A stretch of 64,000 nucleotides of DNA from Coniochaeta sp. PMI_546 (lineage: Eukaryota; Ascomycota; Sordariomycetes; Coniochaetales; Coniochaetaceae), in NCBI GenBank assembly GCA_021432605.1, contig MU271143.1, positions 2,985,277-3,049,276 on the forward strand. The letters run 5' to 3'. Of this stretch, positions 22,201 to 33,851 are shown one piece after another. Both the position numbers and the translations under genes were made by a program. The notes below the pieces were generated by a model. The model was not told the origin of the DNA, did no database searches, and saw nothing but the letters and a program-made list of their open reading frames with translations. The first letter of the stretch is position 1, and the number at the start of each line of letters is the position of its first letter.

Positions 22201-24905
22201 TGCAAGCAAAGAATGTGGAGTCTCTGAGAGTTATACTCGAACTTGGCCTAACTGAGGGAAATCTCTTGAAGCAGTCATGGAAGGATATTCTCATGTGCAT
22301 CAGTCAATTAGACAGACTCATGTTGATCTCTGGGGGTGTGGACGCCAGCGCCATTCCAGATGTCTCGAAAGCCCGCTTTGTACCATTGTCCCGGACAGAC
22401 ACAACTGACTCTCGGAAGTCAACCCAGTCCGCCAGGAGACAGCAAAGACCAAGATCAGCCACCGGACCCGGTGGTTTCTCCATGGCACTTGCTTTGGAGA
22501 GCATATCTGAAGAGGTCAATAAGAGCGTGGACAGGATATTCTCGAACACAGCGCATTTGAACGGAGAGGCCATCGTATATTTCGCGCGTGCCTTGACTGA
22601 GGTGAGTTGGGACGAGATCAAAGTCTCTGGCTCCAATGAATCACCACGGACATACAGTCTGCGGAAAATCGTGGAGATCAGTTACTACAACATGACCCGT
22701 GTACGCTTCGAATGGACCAACATCTGGGACGTGCTGGGAGACCATTTCAACCGAATCGGGTGCCATGCAAATACCGTCATCGTCGAAAACGCACTGGACT
22801 CCCTGCGGCAGCTGTCTATCCGCTTCATGGAAATCGAGGAGTTGCCCGGCTTCAAGTTTCAGAAAGATTTTCTAAAACCGTTTGAGCATGTCATGTCCAA
22901 CTCGAACGATGTGACTGTGAAAGACTTGGTCTTGCGGTGCCTGATCCAGATGATACAAGCCAAGGGAGAAAATATAAGATCTGGTTGGAGGACCATGTTC
23001 GGTGTCTTCACCGTGGCGGCTCGAGAGCCCTACGAGAGCATTGTCAACCTGGCATACGAGAACGTGACTCAGGTCTACAAGACCAGGTTTGGGGTTGTCA
23101 TCTCTCAAGGTGCCTTCACGGATCTCATCGTGTGCTTGACCGAGTTTTCTAAGAATATCAGGTTCCAGAAGAAGAGCCTGCAAGCAATGGAGACGTTGAA
23201 GTCTATCATTCCAAAGATGCTCAAGACCCCGGAGTGTCCATTGTCCCAACGGTACAATCCGGCTGCTTCCCAGGTGGACTTGAGTGTGAAATCAGCCTCG
23301 CAGCAGACGCGGACTTCAGTGGAGGAGGGATTCTGGTTTCCAGTCCTGTTTGCTTTCCATGACGTTTTGATGACCGGAGAGGATCTTGAGGTCCGGTCCA
23401 ACGCCCTCAATTATTTCTTCGATGCACTTCTGCGGTACGGCGGCGACTTCCCTTCGGATTTTTGGGATATTCTGTGGCGACAACAACTCTACCCGATCTT
23501 CATGGTGCTAAGGTCACGGCCGGAGATGTCGAACGTGCTAAATCATGAGGAGCTCTCGGTTTGGCTGTCAACCACGATGATCCAGGCCCTTCGAAACATG
23601 ATCACGCTTTTCACTCACTACTTTGAGGCCTTGGAGTACATGCTCGACAGGTTCCTCGAACTTCTCGCCTTGTGCATCTGTCAGGAGAATGATACGATTG
23701 CTAGGATAGGAAGTAACTGCCTCCAGCAACTCATTCTCCAGAATGTCACCAAGTTTACACAGGAACATTGGTCGAAGATAGTCGGAGCCTTTTGTGAGCT
23801 CTTTGAACGAACCACGGCTTACCAGCTATTCTCCGCCGCCACTATCAACTCAACTGCGTCCATAACACCACCACCGAACGGCCTCGATTTCACGTCTACG
23901 CTGAGTCCAACTCATGAGGCTCTGCCAGTAGACGAGAAATCACTCAAGATCAATGGCACCGAGAAGAACGGCTACATGTCTGAGGCAGAAGCACCAGCAT
24001 CACAAACAGCAGCCCCGGACGATGAATCGCTCCGTACCCCGACAGCAACGAACTCGACACCACCTCCTTTACAGTCACTACCTTCCCCGCAGCTTGAAGA
24101 GTTCAGGCCCAACAACTCGCTCCAGCAGCAGCCAGTCGTGGTCACGGCGGCCCGTCGGCGCTTCTTCAACCGCATCATTTCACGATGTGTTCTTCAACTC
24201 CTCATGATTGAGACAGTGAGCGAGCTCTTCAGCAATGACGCCGTATATGCTCAGATCCCGTCGTCGGAACTCCTCCGTCTCATGGCTTTGCTCAAGAAAT
24301 CCTTTCTGTTCGCTCGACGGTTCAATGGAGACAAGGACCTACGCATGCGGCTATGGCGCGAGGGCTTCATGAAGCAGCCGCCCAACCTGCTCAAACAGGA
24401 GTCAGGTAGCGCAGCCACATATGTTGCTATCCTCTTCCGCATGTTTGGTGATACCAGCCCCGAACGACAGGGCAGCAAGGCCGATGTGGAAAACGCTTTA
24501 GTACCTTTATGCAAAGACATTATCGGGGGGTATATCGCTCTCGAGGAGGAGTCTCAGCACAGAAACATAGTCGCGTGGCGGCCCGTTGTCGTGGATGTAC
24601 TCCTAGGCTACTCAGCGTTTCCGGAGCAAGCGTTTGCGGCTCATATCCCGAGCTTCTATCCCCTTGTGGTGGAGCTCCTCGGTAAGGAGCTCAACGACGA
24701 ATTGCGTCGCGCGCTCCTCCCTCTGCTTCGACGTGTCGGCGAGGTCGGATTGGGTATTGAGGGCATGAGGGCAGGCAAGAGAGCCTTCGGAGTCGAGCTG
24801 GATCGGAGAGAGAGCATCCTTTCGGCTGTATCAACCGAAGGCGGACTGGTCAGCATGGATAACGCGAGTGACGATGCGTCAACGAACCGGATGATGGCCA
24901 GGTAG
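19242..24905 (+). CDS. SEC7: Arf guanine nucleotide exchange factor SEC7 (BIG family)
   Basis: Large Golgi exchange factor that activates Arf GTPases for vesicle traffic at the trans-Golgi. Exons 19242-20507 and 20556-24905 (48-bp intron) give 1,871 residues, in line with fungal Sec7. The N-terminal DCB region covers about 1-200, and the HUS region about 300-560, with IYLALLARRN at the exon junction. An acidic linker follows. The Sec7 catalytic domain lies at about 635-825, with the glutamate finger in FRLPGEAQKIDRF at about E729 and the helix VIMLNTDLHS. Helical HDS repeats continue after it. A Ser/Pro/Thr-rich low-complexity insert occurs around 1540-1620, and the C-terminal helical region closes the protein. 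Start chosen at MTSLKF, which opens the conserved DCB region. Firm call. Confidence 0.96.
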
Positions 24906-25300
24906 AGTCATCACAGACGCCGGACGGGCTTCTACGAGGCGACACTTCCTTCATGTCGACTCACGCGCATGTAACTTTTTCTCTGGGCTTTTCAATATCC
25001 GACATTCAACTTTAGTTTGACTGACATGGTCGATACCTTCTTCCGTCGCTCCGACGTATGGCAAGAATAAGGCGCCTGTGTGTGTATTTTATAGTCTCAA
25101 AAATCTTGCTCATTGCATGTTGCAGTATCGGGAATGCTAAAACCCAGACCCGCTGATAAAGCATGTCTACTATCCATGAGTGCGCCCTTTCCCGCCCGTT
25201 TCCCATCGGTCTGTAGCAAGTACATAAATCTGGAAGTATGCAAGTGTGCAACCAAGGATGCTGGTTCGTCATATTCCTCCTACAACGGCGGATTTTCCCC
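24906..25300. other. convergent intergenic
   Basis: 395 bp between the SEC7 stop and the stop of the minus-strand helical protein. Only 3' UTR sequence is expected; nothing else seen. Confidence 0.6.
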
Positions 25301-26534
25301 CTATCTCCCACCAACCCTAACAGCTTCCCCAGGTAACACCTCCTGAATCCATCTCCGCAGCTCGTCGGCCTCCTCAGGCACAATCCGGTCCGGTAAGCTC
25401 AGCAGTGCCGCTCTCAACTCGGCGTCTTGGGCTGTTGCCTCCCGCAACAAGCCCCTGACCGTCTCAACCTTATAGGCAGAGTAGTCCGTCAGCCCCGGGC
25501 GCATGAGACTAACAAAAGCCTCAAAAAAGTTCACCAAAGACAGATGCATCAGCTCATCTCTACGATCAATCATCCGCAGAGACGCGAAATGGAGGAGACT
25601 GTCGACCGCCCTTTGTTGCTGGTTTTCCTCCTCTACCGCACGCGCACCATTTGTGAAGTAAGAGGGGATGGGCGAAGCGAATTCGGATCTGCTGACAGCT
25701 TGGAAGTTGAGAGCTGCTAGACGGGGGAGGATACGAAGGAGACGGCCTTGGGCGAGGGTGAGTTGTCTCTCGTTTGAGGCCATGTCTGGGTCGCGGCCGG
25801 AGCAGATGTCGAGTATGAGGCGGTAAACGTCGCGATCGAAGAAAATGCGGCGCCAAAGTTTTCCCTGGCCTGGCGTTTTGCGGACTACTATGGCTTGAGA
25901 CATATCGGAAGAGGAGGACGGTGGCGGCGGAGGCGGAAGCTCGCAATCGATATCGAGTAGATTTCCCAGCACTATGCCGCCCTTCTGGCCAACTTCGACG
26001 TATTGAGATACCAGCCATCGGCGCAGAAACTCGGAGATCAAGGCAGGCATAGTAGAGAGGATGGTGACGTCGGTAGGTGTTCGTGACGCCTTCTCTATGA
26101 CGGTCATGGCGAGAATATTTGCTGAGGGAGCGGATGATCGGAGAGCTTGGATGAGCGAGTCTTCAGATGCGAGTGAAAGGATCTGGGTGAATGAGACGGG
26201 TTGGAGGAGCTTCACGGAGAGGCTCGCGAGGATGGCTGGATCTTGTTGGTATTGCTTGAGGATCGTCGTGAGCCTCGGTAGGAAGCGCGGGATCAGCGGA
26301 GGGATGTTGGCGTCTGTTTATTCTTGTCAGTCCGGCCTTTGTTCCATCCATTCGTCAGTTCATGCGATGAGCAATCTCGGGCAAGACGTAATCGTAGATG
26401 CGCGGTACAGTACCAGTAAGTTGGAGCTCGACATGGTCAAAGAGCTTGGCGTTCAAGTCGATGGTTGGGTCTGCTAGAAGCTCATCAAGGTGTTTGTCGA
26501 GCTCCTCGAGCCCGGTGACGGGAACTGTCTCCAT
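25301..26534 (-). CDS. helical protein resembling Hsm3/PSMD5 N-terminal region
   Basis: Best model: exons 26534-26366 and 26313-25301, 393 residues, almost all helix-forming. Residues about 18-50 (LFDHVELQLTGTVPRIYDYV) and the segment after the junction (NIPPLIPRFLPRL, KLLQPVSFTQIL) resemble the fungal family annotated as HSM3 N-terminal domain. Yeast Hsm3 and human PSMD5 are ARM/HEAT-type chaperones that assemble the base of the 26S proteasome. The resemblance is from memory of the family and modest. The joining intron (26314-26365, 52 bp) has a good branch site (GGACTGAC) and acceptor, but the only phase-compatible donor is GCATGA, a GC donor. A GT donor would lose conserved sequence. Divergent from RPC31. 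Coding status is good; function tentative. Confidence 0.65.
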
Positions 26535-26999
26535 CGTGAAAGACGGTACCCTAGCGACCAAACTCGGCAGAGGAACCGGCAGTTCAAGATGAGCTCGTTT
26601 TGTCTCTCTAGCCTTAACGGAAATATTTACGGTGAACAAGATCAACGACCCTATGTCTAAGGTAGAGCTGCTTAAGGGTCGCGAGCGGGGGTACGGTACT
26701 AACGATCGATGGTGGTGGGGTGTGTAGCATGGTACCTAGGTACCTTATTCACCTCAGGTAACTAGCAGGTACGTACCTACTTTAGGTACAGGTAGGTACC
26801 GACCAGAGGTCGGCTAGCGTGCCGCCCGACCCCGCCAGAATTTTCCAGTGTTCCATTTCAGCTGCCGATAACGATTGACCACTGTTTGAACTAAAGTCAC
26901 ATACGTTTCTCGTCCTTATATCTTTATGCAGTTCGATCTGGACTGCTGAAACCCCAATAAATGGATGCGAAGTCGTGTTAGGGTACCCAACAAGTTGCC
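26535..26999. promoter_or_regulatory. divergent promoter, Hsm3-like / RPC31
   Basis: 465 bp. Between about 26731 and 26800 it is crowded with GGTACC and AGGTA/TACCT words on both strands, including AGGTACCTTA at 26738-26747. Confidence 0.55.
26731..26747. repeat. GGTACC palindrome pair
   Basis: Two overlapping GGTACC cores, GGTACCTAGGTACCTTA. More AGGTAC and GTACCT words follow up to about 26800. Located in the Hsm3-like/RPC31 divergent promoter. Confidence 0.6.
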
Positions 27000-27893
27000 A
27001 TGTCTCGTGGAGGTCGAGGGGGCGGTTCTGGAGGCCGGGGCGGACGTGGTGGAGGAGTCAGTGATAACCCTTGGGCAAATGACCCAAATCTCCAAGTCGA
27101 TGGGCGGCCATCAGAGCTCTTCCCGGTGAGTTTCTCTTGATACTTCTCCTCATTTGATGATCGGTTTCATACTGACATCCCTTCTCCTCAGCCGTACAAT
27201 GTGCCAGTCGCAGCACCGCTCACAAAGAAGGAAGACAAACAAGTCTCCTACTTCCTACTCTTCCGCGAACAAGTCCACGACGGACCTCTCTACACCCAAA
27301 CACGTACATCCGACGTTGACTCTAGTGAGCCGACCCGAGTCTATGGCCAAGAGCAGATCAACAAGCGCTATGGCGTCAAGAACAAGGCTACCGTCGACCC
27401 CTTCCTCGCAATGCCTACCTACTCGCAGCGCTTCATCAAGCAGGAACGTGTCCTACCTGACCTAGCCAGCCGTCCATTCGCGAAAGAGTTCTTTCCGCCA
27501 GAATTACACGCGACCCTCGAAGGAGAAGATGGGCCTGTGGTTGGAGGCAAGCGGCGCAAGCTGAACGGCAAGAAGACACTTGCATTGTCGAACATCACCA
27601 CCCTGCGCACAGCCGCAGATATTTTCCTGCCAGAACTAGCACAGCAGGACCAGGCCAAAGCATTGCAGCTACTCGAAAAAATCGGCGAGGAGGACGATCC
27701 GGACGACCTGCTCCTCGACGATGACGACGATTGGATTAGGACGAACGAGGACGGTGAGGAGGGGGCAGACGAGGAAGACGAATTTGACGACGAGTCAGAC
27801 AACGATTATAATGCGGAACAATACTTCGAAGATGGCGCTGCGGATGAAGACTACGATGATGGCGGGGAAGGAGGCGGCGAGGAGTACTTCTAA
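27000..27893 (+). CDS. RPC31: RNA polymerase III subunit Rpc31 (RPC7)
   Basis: Subunit of the Rpc82/34/31 initiation subcomplex of RNA polymerase III in the nucleus. Exons 27000-27125 and 27192-27893 give 275 residues. The start is a Gly/Arg-rich tail (RGGRGGGSGGRGGRGGG), followed by the family block PSELFP-PYNVPVAAPLTKKE and an SYFLLFREQVHDGPLYT segment. The last 60 residues are an Asp/Glu tract ending in EEYF, typical of Rpc31. The short first exon lies upstream of a 66-bp intron whose junction reconstitutes LFP|PYN. Length fits the family. Convergent with NUP49, 275 bp between stops. Confidence 0.92.
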
Positions 27894-28168
27894 AACGGGC
27901 TGTGTTTGCAGGGAGGTTTGCATTTGCATGGCGTTACGTAGGTTCGTACCAGGCATGGTATCTGTATAGTTAGCTCGGTTGATACCATATTTGTTTGTCC
28001 GTGTTCTCGGAGGGATCGGAGATCGGAAGCAAGAGTGAAGTTCAAGACTCGAACATCACCTATGCTGCCTGGCGATACTTGGTCTGTAGTTTTACCGTGG
28101 CCTGATATCAGGAATCCCTACGTAGTGTACATGCATTGTGCCCACACCGTGCCTCCGGCTGTCCAACA

Positions 28169-29751
28169 TCAGTGTACTCCATTGGTACCGTTACCCAGAA
28201 ACTCTCCAAGCTGCAACTGCGTAACGCCTTCCCGAGCTCCACCGACGACTCCAGCGACCTTGAGTATACTCTCCTCAAAGTCTCTCAACACAGCCGCCAA
28301 TTCCACGATCTTCTCATCGCTGCCCCCCTGGACGCCGCCCTTTGGTGTGGCAGCCACTCGTTGCAGCTGCTCTAGCACATTCGCCTGAACACCGTGCAGA
28401 TGCGTCTCGATCTCGCCGAGATTCCTCTCAAACTTCTTCATCGTCTCACCCATCTCATCCGCTGCCCGAGAGAAGAAACTGACAAGGTCTGAGCTACCTT
28501 CACCATCGACATCTGTTGAACCGCCGGTTGCTGTAGCCTGCTGCCCACGAGTAGACCACAGCCCTGCCTGGTGATATGGCGTAGGGAGTTTGAGGTTATC
28601 GATTGCCTTGAACGACAGCTTTGCATTATCCGCGTCCACCTTGACCAGCTCACGCAATTGTTTGACCGCAACAGCGTCGGCAGCGAGGGCGGCCTCGACA
28701 CCGGCAGCTTTCCGCGAGACGAAAGTGACGTCCGACGGTATCGATGAGAGTTGCTCCCCGTGGGCAGGCATGAACGCGTCCAGCTCATTCTTCTGACTGA
28801 TGAAGCCTTGTATAGCCTTGTCGATATCAGCGATCTGTTTTTGTAGGTCTTCCTGGAGATCGTTGAAGCGAGTCGTCGACCGAATATTGCTGACATCTAT
28901 CCTTACGCCAGGTACGACTTGCTGTTGACCCTGAAACTGCTGGTTGCTGGTGGACTGGCCCATGGTCAGACCCGGTCCGAGGGCGGACTGTCCGAATGCA
29001 TTGCTCTGAGGCTGTGCTGTTGACTGGCCGCTGTTGTAATTTTAGCAAGGTTTCTAACATGTTTGTTTACGGAGGATGAAGGTACATACAAAAGACCTCC
29101 AGCAGGTTTCGATTGGGTGAACAGACCGCTGGTGGTCGTCTGAGTGGGCTTGTTGCCGAAGAGACCCCCTGTCTGCTGTTGCTGGTTGTTTTGGGACTGT
29201 CCGAACAGGCCTCCAGTTTGTTGCTGTTGCGGTTGAGACATGCTAGCTCCGAACAAGCCGCTACTCGATTGTTGCTGAGTTTGTGTTGCTGAAGAGCCGA
29301 ACAGACCACCGCCTTGTTGCTGCTGTGGTTGAGCTCCCAGGCTGCCGAACAATCCACCACTCTGCTGAGGCTGGGAGGCGGCAGTCGAGCCGAACAGACC
29401 ACCTGTTTGTTGCTGCTGTTGCTGAGGTTGCGCCATGGTCGATCCAAATAAACCTCCTGACTGCTGTGGCTGGGACTGAGGTATGGAGCCGAACAGGCCA
29501 CCCGGTTGCTGCTGCTGGCCGCTCTGCGACGCCGCTTGTGTGTTCCCGAACAATCCACCGGTATGCTGCGGTTGAGTTGCGGCTGCGGCGTTCCCGAATA
29601 GCCCTCCCGTCGTTTGAGGCTGTATTGAAGCTGCAGCAGTGCCGAACAGACCACCAGACTGGGCTGACTGGCTGGCGTTAATGGTACTGCCAAAGAGACC
29701 GCCGGCAGCTGGAGGCTGACTCGTGGTACTGCCGCTGAAAACGTTTGCCAT
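28169..29751 (-). CDS. NUP49: GLFG nucleoporin Nup49
   Basis: Nuclear pore channel protein of the Nsp1-Nup57-Nup49 complex. Exons 29751-29090 and 29030-28169 give 507 residues. Residues 1-225 hold 13 GLFG repeats separated by Gln-rich spacers; the last one is rebuilt across the splice junction (GGLL TT|C GGC reading GLFG). The C-terminal half is coiled coil: DLQEDLQKQIADIDKAIQ, then a helix containing FFSRAADEMGETMKKFERNL, which anchors the protein in the complex. The intron is 59 bp with a GTATGT donor and an ACAACAG acceptor. Start chosen at MANVFSG; the frame is open upstream but without FG repeats. Divergent from FIP1. Confidence 0.94.
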
Positions 29752-30298
29752 GTTAGGAGCCGTTATTCTCATTCGTGCGTGGAGAACCAAGGTGATGGGA
29801 AGTGGAGACAGATTTTGCGATGATCGCTCATGGTCAATAGGTTTGGGCTTACAAGAGGTTCGCGCTGCCCGTGTTGATGCTAAGCCCACCAGGGCCACTT
29901 GCTGACCGAGAAAGCATTGTGGGCCTGCAGTGTACAAGAGAGTTCAAGAGTAATAAGATTATCTCTTTGTGTGATGGAATGTGCTCGTTTCAATCTCTCG
30001 TCACTTCCGCCCTGTCTTTCTTTTGAGTCGAGTTTAGCTTAATGTGAGCTTGCCACAATGAAGCTCGGGTTCTCCACTCGGCGCGTCAGGCAGAATGGAA
30101 GTTGTGCAGACGCGCCTCACCGCCTTCCCAATCTGTGTAAGGTGACTTGGACCCACCGAGGTTCGTCTTGATAAGATTAGAATGTGGAAGTGACGTCCCA
30201 AAACATGTGTGTACTGTGCTCCGAAACTCCTACAAACTGTCCAGCTTCCCGCCTCTCTACTGGAAACCCTCCACCTTTGGTCACCACAAGATTTCACC
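29752..30298. promoter_or_regulatory. divergent promoter, NUP49 / FIP1
   Basis: 547 bp between two start codons on opposite strands; no gene seen inside. It presumably drives both genes. Confidence 0.6.
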
Positions 30299-31517
30299 AT
30301 GGATTTAGACGAGGATGACGATTTCTATGCGCCAGAGGAGCCTGAGACGCAGGCGACAGCAGCATCCTCCGCATCCTCAGCACCCGCTGCGATCGAGACA
30401 AAGACTGAGAATCAGAATGATGAGCTTGAGGAGGGCGAGGAAGAAGATGAGGGCGGAGATATGGATGAAGACGATGATGATTCTGTAATTCGTCCTTCTT
30501 TCCCGGCCTTTACACGCATCTATACTTACGCTCAACCAGGACATAGAGATCGTTACTGAGCGAAAAGATGGGACAAAAGCTGCCCCTCCCTTGTACGTAC
30601 TTTTGAAGCTTCGCACCTATCTGAGCCTATACCTTGTCTGACATTGCCTTCCAGACAGTCACGGTATAGCGAGATAAGGAATATACCTCAACGATCAACG
30701 TCGAACGATGCCACGGTCAAGGCGGTGCCGGTCAAGAAGGAAGAGACGCCCAAGCCGTCCATATCAGGAGCTGATTTGCCAGCTGTTTCAACATCCAAAG
30801 TCGACATTAATGCCATACCTATACACAAGGGTACTGGAAAACCCATAACTCAGGTCAACATTGACGAAGGTCAGTGCGGCACCCGATCCCCGGTTGCTCC
30901 CTACAAGATTTATCTGACATGTCTCGATAGACCTGGTAGACAATGATAAGCCCTGGCGCAAACCAGGCACTGATCCATCCGACTACTTCAACTACGGCTT
31001 CGACGAGTTCACGTGGGCCCTCTATGCCCAAAAACAAGAGACGCTTCGGGGCGAGTACAACCAGGATGCTGTGGTGCTGAACAATAAGAAAATGTTTGAA
31101 GAGATGGCCAACATGATGATGATGGGCGGCATGATGCCTGGCATGGGTGGTGCAGCTGCCGCTGCCGGAGGCGCGACGGCTGTTGCTGGACCGGCCGCTG
31201 CTGGTGCTGGTGTTGCTGCCGGCATGCCAGGTTTGGACGGCATGCCACCAGAAATGCAAGCCATGATGCAGCAGATGATGGCTGGCGGCATGGACCCCAG
31301 CCAGATGGACCCTAGTGCCATGTCTGCGATGTTCGCAGGTATGCAGAACCCTGGTGGCGCCGGCGGGCAGGGCGTTCAGGCAGGGCAGGGGCACAGTTTC
31401 GGTCCTGGCTTTGGCGGTAATCAAGGGCAGGGCTATGGTTATGACCAACAAGCTATGGGAGGCGGTGGTAGAGGCAATTTTGGCGGCCGTGGCCGAGGGG
31501 GTCGCAGGAACTGGTAG
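30299..31517 (+). CDS. FIP1: pre-mRNA polyadenylation factor Fip1
   Basis: Tethers poly(A) polymerase to the cleavage and polyadenylation factor. Exons 30299-30484, 30540-30592, 30655-30869 and 30931-31517 give 346 residues. The N-terminus is acidic ([12 protein letters not shown] and a long Glu/Asp run). The conserved Fip1 motif follows the last junction: [20 protein letters not shown] at about residues 160-180, then [11 protein letters not shown]. The C-terminal part is low-complexity Met/Gly/Ala-rich and ends with an RGG-type tail ([11 protein letters not shown]). All four junctions keep phase; reading through any of them gives a stop. Firm call. Confidence 0.95.
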
Positions 31518-33252
31518 CTTCCTGGGAGGGTACAATGGTGGCACGACATACCCAAGTTGTTGCTACCACTCGGAAATACTCCGATGTTGTGCTCGATGAG
31601 TGTTTCTCGTCCTCTTGCGAAGGCATCTTTATGATAAGTTTGGACATTTCGACACTTTGCGCCACGGTGTGTAGGTGCGAGTCACACATCTATCAGATGT
31701 GTAGAGTCCTTTGACATCTCTCACACTCCACGTCCATGGATCAATCAAACTTGGCTTTCTTCGGCGTATGGCAGTATGATGTGGGCCAAGGTCATAGCAC
31801 ATCTTATTGATAACGAAACGGTCCCTGCGGATGTATGCCACGAGCAGGTAACCGGGGTAGACAACGTCGTTTGCATCATGAAGAGGCGAGAAGACGGATT
31901 GCTTTTACTGGGAAGGTTAGTAAAAAATGGGTTCCCCTAGGAAGAGTATAAAACACATTCGCATTAAAATGATGTGCCCGAGCTGTCATACCATAGTGGA
32001 TTGTCATTACCAGGATAACTTCAGCCTCTGAACACAGGTCTACACGTGTAGTACGGATGTCTGTCGCATTTCGAGCTTCATGGTACTACGAAACTGACAA
32101 CGTTGTGTTCATTCCGCTGAGGAGGGATGGTTATGCCTGTCTTGGCCACATCCTAGAATGGGATTGTGTGACACATCCACAGGACAGAGCTTGCGCCCTA
32201 CCAAGATCTCAACGCTTGTAGGGAATCTACAAGAGCTAAACATGGATATAAAATACGGTCGGACGAGCGCAACATATACAGAGCGAATTTCGGCAGCGTG
32301 GTCCTCTCATTTGTTAGTAGTCTTTGGGGTGTCGGTAGATTAGATACTGTACGAATCAATTACTCCTAACCGGGACAGTCAATAGAAATTCCTTAGGCAG
32401 CATCGTAGTCAAACTATGACACGCTATTGGCTATGAAGCCTAGAATACGCTGACCAGTAGAATGTCAGCCGATGACACGTTTGAAGAAGGTACAGAGTTC
32501 GAGACTACCTTAACGGAGTACAACGACGTACCGAGCTCCACATACAGGTGCTGCGAGGAACATGTGAGAAACTTCAGGAAAGACTTGGCTTGTGCCTCTC
32601 CCCTACAGTACACGTGCACTTGTCCTCGACAACACTGACTGGTACTCAACTTTAGAGTCATTGGCCACGAATACAACCTCAAAGGTATTGACTGCAATAT
32701 CCAGAGCTAGTGTAGTGCTTTCCAGAGCACTTATCATGAGGACAGGAACATTTTGGCTCGCTGACGGCGGGCTACACAGGAAAGCGGCTTGGGCCTTTCA
32801 GATATCCCACGTGGGTCCTTTCAACGGTCCGAATGGAACATCGAAACGTCAAAGGTTGCTGTCACTGTCACCCCTCGTGGTCAAGCTCCTGTTGATGCTA
32901 AAAGTGCACCATGTTGGACTCCATGGCAACGCCCCGGCGGGTTCCGAATCCATAATTGCGGCGACTCACACTGTGTAGGCGGACATGTTGGCGCAGAAGC
33001 GCACAGTGCGGTCAGAGACTGGTTTTGTCTGTTCAGGCTGTGATCCACATCTGAAGAATCGATCACGATTGCTGGCTTCTGGTTCTCGAGACTTGTAGAA
33101 GGAATAGAAGGCATTAAAAAAGCGCGACAATCCCTCCACAGTCCACACGAAATGGAGACGTCCTTGATATCCAGCCATCACTCCCGTCTAATTTATCCGT
33201 CAACCTACAAGACACTCATTGCTCCTGCTCTTGAGGTCGAGAGAGCCTTAAG
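31518..33252. other. gene-poor spacer
   Basis: 1.7 kb with only short unrelated open frames and no recognisable motif, RNA gene or repeat. It may contain the FIP1 3' UTR and the promoter of the membrane protein that follows. Confidence 0.5.
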
Positions 33253-33696
33253 ATGGTTATCCTTGCTGCCTCCGCGATGGAGCCGAACGTCGCTGTCCGC
33301 CAAGTCTACAAGCAGATATCCGTCACAGGACACGTCCTAAAGTTTGCGTTTCAGTTGCAACAAGCCCTCAGATCCTTGTCCCAAATCCTCCATCTGCGCA
33401 TGTACTTTGCGACCAATTTTGTAGTCTGTTATGTCTTCTTCATAACGCAAATCTTCACCTCCCAGTCGTATCTCGCTTCACGATTTGTGGCACGCGAGAC
33501 GGCCTCAATATTGAGGTCCATGACTCGGGCGGTCTGGAACTCAAGGAAGATCAAGAGACTACGCAAACGAATCGAGTTCGAATTCTTCGTGTTGATCTTG
33601 AGTCCGAGCGGGAACAATTTATTTCTGCTGGTCTTCTGGCCGGGATGGATACTTATTGCGGCAGCAGTCTGGGGCCTCAGTATGTGGGCTAGGTGA
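33253..33696 (+). CDS. small membrane protein of unknown function
   Basis: 147 residues, no recognised family. Two hydrophobic segments are visible: about 53-70 (FVVCYVFFITQIF) and a longer stretch at about 110-145 that contains the glycine-asparagine turn SPSGNNLFLLVFWPGW. Between them lies a basic segment rich in Arg and Lys (RKIKRLRKR). The second segment resembles the ends of conserved fungal membrane proteins I cannot name. The start could be at this Met or eight codons downstream; an upstream exon is possible. It lies tail to tail with the XAP5 gene, about 155 bp apart. Coding status is likely because of the patterned hydrophobicity, but unproven. Confidence 0.5.
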   Translation: MVILAASAMEPNVAVRQVYKQISVTGHVLKFAFQLQQALRSLSQILHLRMYFATNFVVCYVFFITQIFTSQSYLASRFVARETASILRSMTRAVWNSRKIKRLRKRIEFEFFVLILSPSGNNLFLLVFWPGWILIAAAVWGLSMWAR

Positions 33697-33851
33697 AGCG
33701 TAAGTTTCCAAACAATCACATGTCCACATGGACGGATCAGTTTAACTCACATAGATTGCCCTAGGTGAACACACCGAAACACACTGAAACACGTCGATTC
33801 GGGTATGGCGAAAAGCACGGCAAACGTGCCAAATTGCGTGAGACTCAGGGA

